The notes under the pieces were generated by a model. The model did no database searches, was not told the origin of the DNA, and was given only the letters and a program-made list of their open reading frames with translations. A DNA stretch of 64,000 bases from Granulosicoccus sp036478595 (lineage in GTDB: Bacteria > Pseudomonadota > Gammaproteobacteria > Granulosicoccales > Granulosicoccaceae). Shown piece by piece: positions 17,702 through 27,238 of this stretch. Both the position numbers and the translations under genes were made by a program. The stretch covers positions 3,613 to 67,612 of the forward strand of contig JAZGEF010000032.1 of the NCBI GenBank assembly GCA_036478595.1, read 5' to 3'. How positions within the stretch are numbered: position 1 is the stretch's first letter; each line of letters begins with the position of its first letter.

Positions 17702-18605
17702 CGCTAATTCGCAAGGCCGATTGTGATTGAGTGACACCGAGCCTATCCCACTGTGCAACAAGGGATGCCGGTGTCGCTTGATGTTGTACTGTCACACATT
17801 GTGGTTGGATCCACCGCAGCTGAGGCTCTTGTTCGTTTGGTAGCGCTGCAATGTGTTGTAACTGTGCCCATGTCTCTTCTAATTCGCCTTGTAGGCTTGA
17901 GTTTAGAAGAGGGAGTTCACGTCGATGTGCAGTTTTGCTAGCGTCAACTCCCAGGTCACACTGTGTATCAAGCGACAGGGACAACACGTCGTTCACAGTG
18001 CTGATCAGAGGAGCGCCGTTGATCACGGCTTCTTGAGAGACGACCACACAGGCTTTTGGAAACTCTCGTGCAGTGGTCAAAATTGCATTGTTGTGTTGTA
18101 ACCAGGACTGCAACGCAATTTCCGGTTTGGTCCAAAAACGAATCGCGTTTTCTGATGTAGTTGGATATACCAGCAGCTCATTAGCCTGGCGTCTTTGCAG
18201 AGAATGTAGGCAGCTTGCGTAGTGTCGGTAGATAAACACGCCAGCCGGATTGTCCAGTGTGTTAAACCAGTGTTTTAGAAACAGGCATGTACGAGGGTCT
18301 TTTACGCCCCAGTGCCGCTGGGATTCGTTCAATCGATCACGTATTGGTGCTATGCCCAGAGTGGCTTTCGCAGCCTCGATCTGTGGCAGTTCGCCTGTAT
18401 GGCACCAGTCAGAGCCTAGTTCCCGTAACCATGCATCGTGAAGGTTGACAGTGTCAATGTCTTCAAAATGCCCATCTGGATTTGACGGATCACCGCCAAT
18501 AAGTGAATTACCGGCGTACAAGCCAGCATTCACCAGCGCTTGCATCGTCATTGATGTGCCACTTCGGTGAAATCCACTAACAATTATTTGACGCTGCACA
18601 GGCAT
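17691..18605 (-). CDS. Sulfotransferase-family protein
   Basis: 304 residues. It begins with the PAPS 5'-phosphosulfate loop IIVSGFHRSGTSM, followed by a DGHFED segment and HWGVKDPRTC, which matches the KxPR-type 3'-phosphate region. It would transfer sulfate from PAPS to a sugar or lipid. It overlaps the start of the glycosyltransferase, so the two are likely cotranscribed and may act on the same glycan. It is cytoplasmic, with no membrane segment seen. Confidence 0.78.
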   Translation of the reverse strand: MPVQRQIIVSGFHRSGTSMTMQALVNAGLYAGNSLIGGDPSNPDGHFEDIDTVNLHDAWLRELGSDWCHTGELPQIEAAKATLGIAPIRDRLNESQRHWGVKDPRTCLFLKHWFNTLDNPAGVFIYRHYASCLHSLQRRQANELLVYPTTSENAIRFWTKPEIALQSWLQHNNAILTTAREFPKACVVVSQEAVINGAPLISTVNDVLSLSLDTQCDLGVDASKTAHRRELPLLNSSLQGELEETWAQLQHIAALPNEQEPQLRWIQPQCVTVQHQATPASLVAQWDRLGVTQSQSALRISDGS

Positions 18606-18700
18606 TTACGGAGGATCAAAAACAGACTATTGACTCTGCAAAATCATGACCAAAGCAGGCAGTTTTTAGTCGAAAACACCAAAGTTGGTAGAAGTTGGTA

Positions 18701-18802
18701 GGGACAGACCACGATTAATTAGCTGAATTCCGTTTTTAGAAATCAGATACACATTCAGCAATAGAGCACGGCCTCAAATAATGACTAATTGTGGTCTGTC
18801 CC
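18701..18802. repeat. Short inverted-repeat element, about 102 bp
   Basis: GGGACAGACCAC at 18701-18712 is mirrored exactly by GTGGTCTGTCCC at 18791-18802, and similarity continues inward over AATTA-type bases. No frame lies inside. The GGGACAGACCAC sequence resembles the ends seen around REP-associated (Y1) transposase genes, so this may be a non-autonomous relic or a REP-type hairpin pair. It sits alone between two minus-strand genes. Confidence 0.65.
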
Positions 18803-18815
18803 CAATTGTCCTTGC

Positions 18816-19706
18816 TCATGTTAACGGTAGGTTGCCGTCATAGTTAAAGCGTCTCGGCTGCTGAGAGACTGGGTCAATAAACTGAATTTCTTTTGCCAGC
18901 AACTGCAAAGGTGCCGCATAGTTATCCTCTGATAGCGGCTGTAATTCTGGGTAGTATTTGTCATTGAGTATGGGCAAGCCCAGGGACTGCATATGGACAC
19001 GTAATTGATGAGTTTTACCCGTAATAGGGTTAAGTTCGAACAAGGCTTTCTGATTAGACTGTTGCAAACATCGAACAACAGAATGGCTATTGGCTTCACC
19101 CTTGATAACACGCATAAGAAAGAGCGGTTCAGACGGCACGACGCGGTTCTTTATTTCCCACTTCTGGCCTACAAGATGCGCGCTTTCATCAACATTGGAA
19201 ATTGCGTGATAGGTTTTGTGTATTTGTCGCGTTTCAAATAGGTGATGGTAGTGGTGGCAGGTGCTTGGATTGACAGAGAATATAACTAAGCCTGCGGTCA
19301 CCCGATCTAAACGATGCAACGCTTGTAAGGTATCAATGCCAGTTCTACGGCGTAAGCGATTCTGCAAGCATTCATTCACATAGATACCGCCAGGAATGAG
19401 TGCTAGAAAATGCGGCTTATAGGCCACCAATATATTGTCATCTTGAAATAGGATGGTTTCGTTGAAGGGGATGGTGGGCTCGTTTTCGACTTCTCTATAA
19501 TAGTAGATTCGCTGTTGTGGATGATAGGGCGATTGGGCCGTTATCAGTGAGCCGTCGTGACAATGTACTTTGCCATCAGTGATTCGTTGCCGCCATACCT
19601 GAGCATCAATATAAGGGAACTTAATAATCAGATATTCCAACACCGTGGCAACACCGGGGTTGGTTTGCGGTAAGCTCAACTTTGATGGGTAATCGCATAT
19701 CGCCAT
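18816..19706 (-). CDS. RluA-family pseudouridine synthase
   Basis: 296 residues. The catalytic motif is ALHRLDRVTAGLVIF, with the Asp nucleophile. Other family blocks are IVAYKPHFLALIPGG-like, FETRQIHKTYHA and PITGKTHQLRVHM. The N-terminal 90 residues form a short S4-like or divergent RNA-binding part. It would isomerise uridine in rRNA or tRNA, but the target site cannot be deduced. Confidence 0.9.
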   Translation of the reverse strand: MAICDYPSKLSLPQTNPGVATVLEYLIIKFPYIDAQVWRQRITDGKVHCHDGSLITAQSPYHPQQRIYYYREVENEPTIPFNETILFQDDNILVAYKPHFLALIPGGIYVNECLQNRLRRRTGIDTLQALHRLDRVTAGLVIFSVNPSTCHHYHHLFETRQIHKTYHAISNVDESAHLVGQKWEIKNRVVPSEPLFLMRVIKGEANSHSVVRCLQQSNQKALFELNPITGKTHQLRVHMQSLGLPILNDKYYPELQPLSEDNYAAPLQLLAKEIQFIDPVSQQPRRFNYDGNLPLT

Positions 19707-19750
19707 TTAGTGGTCCGAGCGTTTTAACGGTTGCGTGAGCATAATAGGGG

Positions 19751-20356
19751 CTACCCCAAAACGTTTTCACCTCCATCTTCTAACTCGCTCGGGCGTACCC
19801 AGTAGTTATACTGCGGTGTCCATTCATCGTGAGTTATCCCTGCCATCCCTAAAAAATGCCACATAGGGCAGTAGAGATCGTTGGGGCCAAAAAAGCTGCT
19901 GTTCGTTTTAACGATCTTGTCACCTTGTTTTTCATAGCAGGCAGCACCGGGCATATTCGTACCCATGCCTTCTGCTGCAATTTGTTCAGTCATATAGTCG
20001 CCCCCATTGTGGGATGCCATGCGCATACGCCAACCACGAGAGTTAGCAAAAATCCGCTGCTGCTCGGGGGAGTCTTTAGAAACCATCACAAGCGACATCG
20101 CCGATTCAAGATGCGGTAGGAATGCACTTATACCATCTCCCCATAGGGTGCAAAAACGACAAGCTTGGCCCATATTGTGGATGACCAGTAGCTTGCTGTT
20201 ATTGCCAAAGAAAGAAGAGAGGTTTTGCGGGCCAGCGTTGGTATCAAACGTGTAGTCAGAAACCTGTGTGCCCGGAGTTTGTTTACGCTTTTCGTTGAGC
20301 TTTGTAGCAAGCTCGTATATCTGGTATTCGAGTTCCTGCGCGGTTGGCTCTGCCAT
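19751..20356 (-). CDS. DUF899-family thioredoxin-fold protein
   Basis: 201 residues with the thioredoxin-like DUF899 pattern: LLVIHNMGQACRFCTLWGDG (a CxxC in CRFC), VSKDSPEQQ and a C-terminal WTPQYNYWVRP. No signal peptide, so cytoplasmic. The biochemical role of DUF899 proteins is not established. The gene follows the FAD oxidoreductase by 32 bases on the same strand and may be cotranscribed. Confidence 0.85.
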   Translation of the reverse strand: MAEPTAQELEYQIYELATKLNEKRKQTPGTQVSDYTFDTNAGPQNLSSFFGNNSKLLVIHNMGQACRFCTLWGDGISAFLPHLESAMSLVMVSKDSPEQQRIFANSRGWRMRMASHNGGDYMTEQIAAEGMGTNMPGAACYEKQGDKIVKTNSSFFGPNDLYCPMWHFLGMAGITHDEWTPQYNYWVRPSELEDGGENVLG

Positions 20357-20388
20357 GTTGCTGCTCCCAGCGTTGATTGTGATACTCG

Positions 20389-21750
20389 TTATTTGTGTAA
20401 TTTATCCAAAGTTAGGTAGTACTCTAGGCCCACGCGCCCATACACCTTTCGCAACGCGGGCAATGGAAACCGCGGCGGCATACCTTTGTATAGCGAGGGT
20501 ATATCAATTTCTTTAAGCGACTTCTTGCTTCCAATCCATTTTGCTAGCTGCTGACCAAACCAAGTAGCAGTGGCAACACCACTGCCATGATAACCAAAGC
20601 CAAGGTATACACTTCTATCGCTTGGCAGCTGGCCAAAAGCGGGTTTAAAGTTTTGGCTAAAACAAATCAGGCCACGCCAACTGTATTCAAACTCCACATG
20701 AGCCCAGTTTGGCCAGAGCCTGGCAAAGGTGGCATGTATGCCTTCTGCTGTTTTGCTGGCACCCTCCGGGCTACCAACATTATCACCACGCCCACCAATC
20801 ATTATTCGGTTATCGGGTAACAGGCGGTAATATACGTAAACGTGTGGAGAATTAATGGCCGGGCAGTGATCGTGCCAAGGGTATGTCGCTAGCTCAGCAT
20901 CCGTTAACCGACGGGTGACATTAAGCACGCTTTGCAGTGGCAATGTATAGCCATGTAGAGCAGGGCTTAGGTGCTCTGGCATAAAACCATTACAAGCAAC
21001 GACTAGTTTGTCTGCGGTGAGTGTTCCATTAGCGCATTCCAAACGATGCTTGCCATTGTGTTTTTCCCAGCGTAGTACTTCACTGTTAGGTGATATGTCA
21101 GCACCGTATTTTGCAGCTGCGCGAGCCAAGCCCTTTATATAGCGCAGTGGGTGTAAACCAAAGCCGGGCTCTATCAACATGGCACCATGTTGGTGTGGTG
21201 CTTCATAAGCTGCACGGGCAAACTCATCTTGCGTCATCATTGTTGGTTTGATGGGTGTATGTGCTCCCCATTCACCCGCTTCAACACATAGCCGCTTAAA
21301 GTGTGATGCGCTTTCTGCCACCACCCATTCACCATGGCCTTGTGGTTTAAACTCCATATCTTCGGTTTCGATAAGCTCTTTGCACAAAGCAATTGCATCG
21401 GCTTGGCTTTGAAAGAAGTTATAGGTTTGTTCTTTACCGTACTTACGTATCTGGCGTTTGATACTCATCTTGGTGCCGCCCACAGAGCAGAAACCACCAC
21501 TGCGCCCAGATGCGCCCCAACCGATATGCCCAGCCTCCAACACGCGCACGTTATTGCCATGATCACGAGCCAGATGAAGTGCTGTAGACATGCCGGTAAA
21601 GCCGCCGCCAATGATAGCGATCTCACAATGCTGGTCTCCAGTTAACGCGGACCAGTCAGGTAGTGGCGCACCTGCACTGGCTTCCCAGAAGGAGGGCTGC
21701 GCCTGGCCAAATTGATACAGGCTCTCGTGATAAAAACGTTGTATTGGCAT
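20389..21750 (-). CDS. FAD-dependent amine/amino-acid oxidoreductase (DAO family, PuuB-like)
   Basis: 453 residues. The dinucleotide-binding motif IAIIGGGFTGMSTALHLA is at 45-61, then the FAD motif WGASGRSGGF, and a C-terminal block GFGYHGSGVATATWFGQQLA. Overall it resembles gamma-glutamylputrescine oxidase (PuuB) and other members of the sarcosine/glycine oxidase superfamily. Near a Pot-type transporter a polyamine substrate is the conventional call. Near a creatinase, sarcosine is an equally reasonable candidate. It sits 2 bases from the ORF frame of the divergent membrane protein gene. Confidence 0.85.
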   Translation of the reverse strand: MPIQRFYHESLYQFGQAQPSFWEASAGAPLPDWSALTGDQHCEIAIIGGGFTGMSTALHLARDHGNNVRVLEAGHIGWGASGRSGGFCSVGGTKMSIKRQIRKYGKEQTYNFFQSQADAIALCKELIETEDMEFKPQGHGEWVVAESASHFKRLCVEAGEWGAHTPIKPTMMTQDEFARAAYEAPHQHGAMLIEPGFGLHPLRYIKGLARAAAKYGADISPNSEVLRWEKHNGKHRLECANGTLTADKLVVACNGFMPEHLSPALHGYTLPLQSVLNVTRRLTDAELATYPWHDHCPAINSPHVYVYYRLLPDNRIMIGGRGDNVGSPEGASKTAEGIHATFARLWPNWAHVEFEYSWRGLICFSQNFKPAFGQLPSDRSVYLGFGYHGSGVATATWFGQQLAKWIGSKKSLKEIDIPSLYKGMPPRFPLPALRKVYGRVGLEYYLTLDKLHK

Positions 21751-21841
21751 AGTGATGTGGCGACAGAGTAAACTGTGTTTGTTTGCTATAACTACTTTAG
21801 CGCACTGCTATTGCAATCACAATCAGTGCATAGCGGAGCTT

Positions 21842-22750
21842 ATGGGCCTCATCCTTAATCACTGGCGCGGCAATATGCCCTTATGGGTCAGCTTTTGGCT
21901 GATCGCGGTAGTGCCAATGGTGTTAATTAGGCTAGTAGAGCCGCACTGGCTCCAGGCAGTGCCTTTAGACAAACGCTGGGCTGTGCCGTTGGTGCTGGTT
22001 TACGTAGGCTTTGTGCTATTGCTTGTGTTTCCTTGGCAAGCCGTGGGGACACTACGCAGCGCCTTTGAGCACTTTGAACGCAGGGGCAGATCCCATATTC
22101 TGTACGCCGTGCAAGCTGCTGTCATCGCTGGGGGCATTGCTGCTGCCAGTCACAGCCTCTACACCGTGCAGCGCCTAACTGCGTTGCTTGATCAGCATCG
22201 TTTTGATACGAGAGAAGTCGAGCAACGCCCTGTTATTCAAATCAGTGCTACTGACGAATCGGTACTCGCGATAACCGGCGAGCTTGCATTTGGTATGACC
22301 AAAGAGGTGCGCAGGGTACTGGAATTTAACAATGGCGTCACTATGGTGGTATTGGAAAGCGGTGGTGGTCAGATTTACGAAGGCCGTGGATTGGCACTGC
22401 TGTTTAAAGAAAATGGATTGAACACCCATGTACAAACTCACTGTAGTTCGTCATGCACAACAGCATTTATTGGTGGCGTTAAACGAAGCTTGGCCACTGA
22501 TGCCAAGTTGGGGTTTCATCAATACGGACTGGATGCTAACCGACCTCGTCAATCATCAGCCACATACAACCCTCAGGCTGAGCAAGTCAAAGACGCAGCG
22601 CTTTTTATAGAGCAAGGTGTGGATAGTGGATTTACCGACGAGATGTTTGATGCGGGCAGTAACGACATGTGGTACCCCGGCACTGCAAGGTTGCTTGGCG
22701 CTAAGGTTATCCATGAACTTAACGACTCAATGATCGCCTCAAAGAGATAA
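21842..22750 (+). CDS. Membrane protein with ClpP/SppA-like domain (COG3904 type)
   Basis: 302 residues from ATG 21842, which has GGAG 3 bases upstream; the open frame runs 30 codons further up. Three hydrophobic segments (about 10-30, 40-60, 85-105) precede a crotonase/ClpP-like domain. This has VVLESGGGQIYEGRGLA followed by THCSSSCTTAFIGG and KLGFHQYG, the pattern of periplasmic proteins related to signal-peptide peptidase. Whether it is an active serine protease is unclear. It is the only plus-strand gene within the surrounding minus-strand cluster and ends one base before potC. Confidence 0.75.
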   Translation: MGLILNHWRGNMPLWVSFWLIAVVPMVLIRLVEPHWLQAVPLDKRWAVPLVLVYVGFVLLLVFPWQAVGTLRSAFEHFERRGRSHILYAVQAAVIAGGIAAASHSLYTVQRLTALLDQHRFDTREVEQRPVIQISATDESVLAITGELAFGMTKEVRRVLEFNNGVTMVVLESGGGQIYEGRGLALLFKENGLNTHVQTHCSSSCTTAFIGGVKRSLATDAKLGFHQYGLDANRPRQSSATYNPQAEQVKDAALFIEQGVDSGFTDEMFDAGSNDMWYPGTARLLGAKVIHELNDSMIASKR

Positions 22751-23602
22751 CTAGCCTGGGCTTAAGCCGCGTAGCTTTTCGTTGCGTCGGCGTAGTAGTT
22801 CAACGGTGGCCAGCATTCCTACCGACAAGAGCACCAGCAGTGTGGCTACCGCTAATATAGTCGGGCTGATCTGCTCGCGAATACCAGAGAACATTGCCCA
22901 GGGGATAGTGCGTTGTTCGTAGCTACCTATAAACTTCACTACAACCACTTCGTCGAACGAGGTGACAAACGCAAACAGCGCCCCAGAGATAACACCGGGG
23001 AGTATCAGCGGCACAATCACTTTGAAGAAAGTGGTGGTTGGATTAGCGCCCAATGTGGCAGATGCACGTATTAAACTTTGGTCAAAGCCTACAAGCGTTG
23101 CGGTAACTGTTATCACTACAAACGGTGTAGACAATGCTGCGTGAGCCAGAATAACGCCAAGATGTGTGGAGGCTAAGCCCATATCAGTATAGAAAAAGAA
23201 CATACCCGCAGCTGAGATTATCAGCGGCACAATCATAGGGGATATCAAGATACCCATCACCCAAGTTTTAGCAGGCATCTCGGCGCGGCTAAGCCCTAGT
23301 GCGGCAATAGTGCCTAACGTAGTTGAGATAATGGTTGAAAAAAACGCAATAATAAAACTGTTTTTAACAGCACCTTGCCAATTGAGGTTAGAGAAAAAAT
23401 CTCGATACCACTTAAGCGAATAACCTTCCGGATCAAACGTGAGCATCTTTTCGGTAAACGTAAAAAACGGTACCGCATTGAAAGACAACGGAATGATCAC
23501 CAGGATAGGCGCGATGAGGAAGAAAAATATCAAACCACAAATAAACCTGAACAGGTAATACCAAGTGGTTTCGAGTGGGCCTGCGTATGCTGGTAATGAC
23601 AT
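22751..23602 (-). CDS. potC: Pot-type ABC transporter permease, second subunit
   Basis: 283 residues with six membrane segments and the ABC permease loop near IRASATLGANPTTTFFKVIVPLILPG. It lies 2 bases behind potB and completes the A-D-B-C order. The substrate class is polyamine-like or another cationic small molecule, and the genomic partner creatinase suggests creatine as an alternative. Confidence 0.9.
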   Translation of the reverse strand: MSLPAYAGPLETTWYYLFRFICGLIFFFLIAPILVIIPLSFNAVPFFTFTEKMLTFDPEGYSLKWYRDFFSNLNWQGAVKNSFIIAFFSTIISTTLGTIAALGLSRAEMPAKTWVMGILISPMIVPLIISAAGMFFFYTDMGLASTHLGVILAHAALSTPFVVITVTATLVGFDQSLIRASATLGANPTTTFFKVIVPLILPGVISGALFAFVTSFDEVVVVKFIGSYEQRTIPWAMFSGIREQISPTILAVATLLVLLSVGMLATVELLRRRNEKLRGLSPG

Positions 23603-23604
23603 AG

Positions 23605-24879
23605 TTAACCCAACTTCATGTTATCGATGCCGACAATCTTGTCGTACACCAAGTACAAGGCAAATGTGGCTGCAAGCAGTATCGCACCAAGGGCTGCGGC
23701 TAAGCCCCAGTTCAATGACGATTCTAGATGATAGGCAATCAGATTGCTGATGAGTGTACCTGACTGCCCGCCCACCAAAGCAGGTGTAATGTAGTAACCA
23801 ATCGAGAGTATAAATACCAGAATAGCGCCAGCACCGATGCCGGGTATCGTGTTAGGCATATACACCTTGGTGAATGCAGTAAACGGTGTAGCGCCTAATG
23901 AGCGCGCCGCTCGCATGTAGCTTGGCGGTATGGTTTTCATTACGCTATAGAGCGGCAAGATCATAAACGGTAACAGCACGTGCACCATCGCGATAATCGT
24001 ACCCGCTTTGTTGTGGATCATTAACAGTCGATTGGCATCATCCAGCATGCCTGTGGCTACTAACAGGGAATTGATAACACCTTCTTTTTGCAACAACGCT
24101 ATCCACGCTGATGTTCGTACCAGTAAGGATGTCCAGAACGGTAGTAACACAAGGATCATCAGCATATTGCTGGTACGGGACTTCAAGATAGATAACAAGT
24201 AGGCCACTGGGTAAGCCAGCAGTAAGCATAGGCCAGTAATTAGTCCGCTCATCCAAAAGGTACGCCAAAACAGTTTTAGGTACACGCGTTTACCGGGTTC
24301 GTTGAATGCTCGATTACCTTCGCTGTCGTAACCGGCATCGATTGCCGCAAGGTAGTAGGAGTCGGTTGCTTTGCGCATCTCTCGCTGCATTACTTGCCAG
24401 TATTTCGGGTCGCCCCATTTTTTTTCAGCCTTAATAAAGGCTTCCTTGTAGGGTGGTTCGAATTTTTTCGATTTGCGAGCTGTTTTTCTGAACATGCTCG
24501 AAAAACCGGTTAGCTCGTAGTTGAGCCTACGACCTACTTTGCCAGCGGATTTGTCGTCGTATTTGTCTTCGGCAGATTCTTTGAAGTCTGCTGCAAGGGC
24601 CTTGAATACTGCTTCGCCGGGTATCTCGCCGGACGATGCATCCCACTGTGATAGCAGAGGTGCCGTGTTGGGGAGTGTGTAGGAGACCACTTCGTTGTCG
24701 ACACTGCGCAGCAGCATTGAAATAATTGGTACAAAAAAGGTTAACAAAATGAAGGCAAACAACGGCGCTACTAACAGCAGGGCGCGTAATTTGGCTTTGC
24801 GCTTGGCGCGGCCAAGGCTGACCTTAAGGGGTGTGCCGTCAACGGTCACAAGCGGTGAATTAGTTGTTGTGTTTGCCAT
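23605..24879 (-). CDS. potB: Pot-type ABC transporter permease, first subunit with long periplasmic insert
   Basis: 424 residues against about 275-300 for classical PotB. The first membrane segment (about 33-55) is followed by a hydrophilic insert of roughly 150 residues rich in Lys, Glu and Tyr, before the five remaining segments. The permease loop is MRAARSLGATPFTAFTKVYMP. The insert would face the periplasm and could contact the binding protein. It is followed directly by potC. Confidence 0.9.
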   Translation of the reverse strand: MANTTTNSPLVTVDGTPLKVSLGRAKRKAKLRALLLVAPLFAFILLTFFVPIISMLLRSVDNEVVSYTLPNTAPLLSQWDASSGEIPGEAVFKALAADFKESAEDKYDDKSAGKVGRRLNYELTGFSSMFRKTARKSKKFEPPYKEAFIKAEKKWGDPKYWQVMQREMRKATDSYYLAAIDAGYDSEGNRAFNEPGKRVYLKLFWRTFWMSGLITGLCLLLAYPVAYLLSILKSRTSNMLMILVLLPFWTSLLVRTSAWIALLQKEGVINSLLVATGMLDDANRLLMIHNKAGTIIAMVHVLLPFMILPLYSVMKTIPPSYMRAARSLGATPFTAFTKVYMPNTIPGIGAGAILVFILSIGYYITPALVGGQSGTLISNLIAYHLESSLNWGLAAALGAILLAATFALYLVYDKIVGIDNMKLG

Positions 24880-24960
24880 AGTTTTTTGATGAAAGCGGCC
24901 GCCGTAGTGACGGCCGCAATCGTTTTAGATCAATTGAATCAACCAGAACGTAGCCGGGGC

Positions 24961-26052
24961 TTAATTAGTCAACCAAGCTTGGAATGACTCAGTTAGATCA
25001 TCAATGTTGTCAGCCCAAAACTCGTAGTTGTAAAGCAAAGTGTGTTCAGCATAGGCAGGAGACGTTGGCATATGTGGCGCCATATCGATACCCAAGTCTT
25101 TGTGTTTGCCAACCATAGGCGCAGATGATGCACGAGCAGGGCCATACGAGATGTACTTCGCTTGATCGGCAAGGCGCTGAGTATCAGTTGCAAAATTCAG
25201 GTAGGCTAAAACATCAGCTTCGTTCTTGCCGCCAGCTGGAACAACCCAGCCGTCAAGATCGAATACCTGCCAATCCCACATCATTGCAATAGGTTGCTTC
25301 TCTTCTTCAATTACTGAAAATAAACGTCCGTTGTATGCAGAGGCAATAGTGACTTCGCCATCAGCGAGTAACTGAGGGGGTTGTGCACCTTTATCCCACC
25401 AGATGACAGAATCCTTGATGGTATCCAGCTTTGCAAAGGCTTGTGCTACACCAGCTTCTGTACCGAGCACTTCATAAACTTTGTCAGCAGGTACACCGTC
25501 AGCAATCAGAGCCCATTCCAGGTTGTTAATTGGTTTCTTTTGCAATGCACGCTTGCCTGGGTACTTGTCTAGGTCGAATATGTCGTTGATAGACGTTGGC
25601 GGAGTATCACCCACTTTGTCCGTGCGGTAGCCAAACGTTGTAGAGTAAACGATCTGTGGTATGAAGCAGGGGGACACGACGAGGTCACCAAAATCTTCCA
25701 GAGCAGGTGTGCCATCTGGCGCTGCTGCCAGTACAGCATTGTGATCGATCTCGATTACCAAGCCTTCGTCACAACTCAGGATTGCATCAGATGCAACCAT
25801 GTCAACGAGATCCCAAGTAACGTTATTGGCTTCTTGCATCGCGCGAAGCTTTGCAACTGCGCCACCTGCAGAATCATCATTGACGATTGTGATGTCAGGA
25901 TTGTTTGCCATGTACGGTGCGTGATAGGCATTTTGTTGGCTGGCTGTATAAGCGCCACCCCAAGAAACAACAACTAAATCTTTAGCTGATGCTACGCCTA
26001 CCATTCCTGCACTCACCGCTACAGCAATGAGAGTACGGTTTAATAATTTCAT
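24961..26052 (-). CDS. potD: Pot-type periplasmic substrate-binding protein
   Basis: 363 residues with signal peptide MKLLNRTLIAVAVSAGMVG, cleavage near ASA. The mature start DLVVVSWGGAYTASQQNAY is the extracellular binding protein family 1/PotD pattern. GGAGAG sits 7 bases before the ATG. It lies between the ATPase and permease genes. The binding pocket residues were not compared with PotD or PotF, so ligand identity is open. Confidence 0.92.
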   Translation of the reverse strand: MKLLNRTLIAVAVSAGMVGVASAKDLVVVSWGGAYTASQQNAYHAPYMANNPDITIVNDDSAGGAVAKLRAMQEANNVTWDLVDMVASDAILSCDEGLVIEIDHNAVLAAAPDGTPALEDFGDLVVSPCFIPQIVYSTTFGYRTDKVGDTPPTSINDIFDLDKYPGKRALQKKPINNLEWALIADGVPADKVYEVLGTEAGVAQAFAKLDTIKDSVIWWDKGAQPPQLLADGEVTIASAYNGRLFSVIEEEKQPIAMMWDWQVFDLDGWVVPAGGKNEADVLAYLNFATDTQRLADQAKYISYGPARASSAPMVGKHKDLGIDMAPHMPTSPAYAEHTLLYNYEFWADNIDDLTESFQAWLTN

Positions 26053-26143
26053 GTAGAGCTCTCCAAAATAATAATAACTAATAATATTAAATCCCGATTT
26101 TTATATATAGCTTCAACCGGGTTACAAACATTTGCCGGCAGGA

Positions 26144-27238
26144 CTAATTGACTCCATCCAATGCACGACAATCCTCCATTTTCCAACCGACCTTGGCCGT
26201 ATCGCCTTCGCGAAGTTGGCCAATCTCGCCTGAATTAGGAATTTTCACAATAAATTCGCTATCACCACACACCACCATACGTGTGCGAATGTGATCGCCA
26301 AGGTAGATAAGTTCTTCTACTTTGCCTTCAAATACATTGTTGTATTCGGGCCCTGGATTAAGTACTACTCGCTCTGGCCGTATGGACAAAGTGCTGGATT
26401 CACCTACGTTGTCCACATTGACCTTTAACGCGTGTATTGAGTGATTGTTGCCAACATCAACATGACAACTATCACCATCGACAGACGTGACCTTGCCACG
26501 CAGTACGTTGTTTTCACCTATAAATTGGGCAACAAAGGCGTTATCCGGCTTTTCGTATAACGTGGAAGGCGGTGCCAACTGCTGAACTATGCCGTCGTCA
26601 AACACCGCAATGCGGTTTGACATGGTAAGCGCCTCGCTTTGATCGTGTGTCACGTACAGTACCGTAATGCCGAGATTCTCATGCATATGTTTAATTTCGT
26701 ACTGCATTTGCTCACGCAGGTTTTTATCCAGTGCGCCTAGCGGTTCATCCATTAGTACAACCTCTGGATCGAACACCAATGCGCGGGCAACTGCTACGCG
26801 TTGTTGCTGGCCACCTGAGAGTTGTGCTGGCCGACGATCGCCAAACTCACCTAGCTGCACCATGTCGAGTGCTCTGTTGACTTTCGCGGTGGTATCGGAC
26901 TTACTCATGTTTCGCACCTGAAGCGGAAACGCGAGATTTTCGGCTACGGTCATATGCGGAAACAAAGCGTAATTTTGGAACACCATGCCAATGCCACGTT
27001 TGTGAGGAGGTACGTTGTTAATGGGCTGGCCTTGTAAGATTATCTCGCCGTGAGTGGCGGGCTCAAACCCTGCGAGCATCATCAGGCATGTCGTTTTGCC
27101 AGAACCTGAGGGGCCGAGCATGGTGAGGAATTCACCTTTTTGCATATCAAGGTTGAATTTTTTAACAACTAGCGTGACGCCGTCGTAGCTTTTTTGTACG
27201 TCTACAAAACGTACTAATGGTTCTTCAGTATCAGACAT
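26144..27238 (-). CDS. potA: Pot-type ABC transporter ATP-binding protein
   Basis: 364 residues. Walker A is LGPSGSGKTTCLMML, the signature LSGGQQQRVAVARAL, Walker B VVLMDEPLGALD, and the H-loop LYVTHDQSEAL. A C-terminal TOBE-type regulatory domain follows from about 250. The start at ATG 27238 (MSDTEEPLVRF) is preferred over an in-frame TTG at 27262; neither has a good ribosome site. First transporter gene after creatinase on the same strand, with 146 bases between them. Confidence 0.94.
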   Translation of the reverse strand: MSDTEEPLVRFVDVQKSYDGVTLVVKKFNLDMQKGEFLTMLGPSGSGKTTCLMMLAGFEPATHGEIILQGQPINNVPPHKRGIGMVFQNYALFPHMTVAENLAFPLQVRNMSKSDTTAKVNRALDMVQLGEFGDRRPAQLSGGQQQRVAVARALVFDPEVVLMDEPLGALDKNLREQMQYEIKHMHENLGITVLYVTHDQSEALTMSNRIAVFDDGIVQQLAPPSTLYEKPDNAFVAQFIGENNVLRGKVTSVDGDSCHVDVGNNHSIHALKVNVDNVGESSTLSIRPERVVLNPGPEYNNVFEGKVEELIYLGDHIRTRMVVCGDSEFIVKIPNSGEIGQLREGDTAKVGWKMEDCRALDGVN

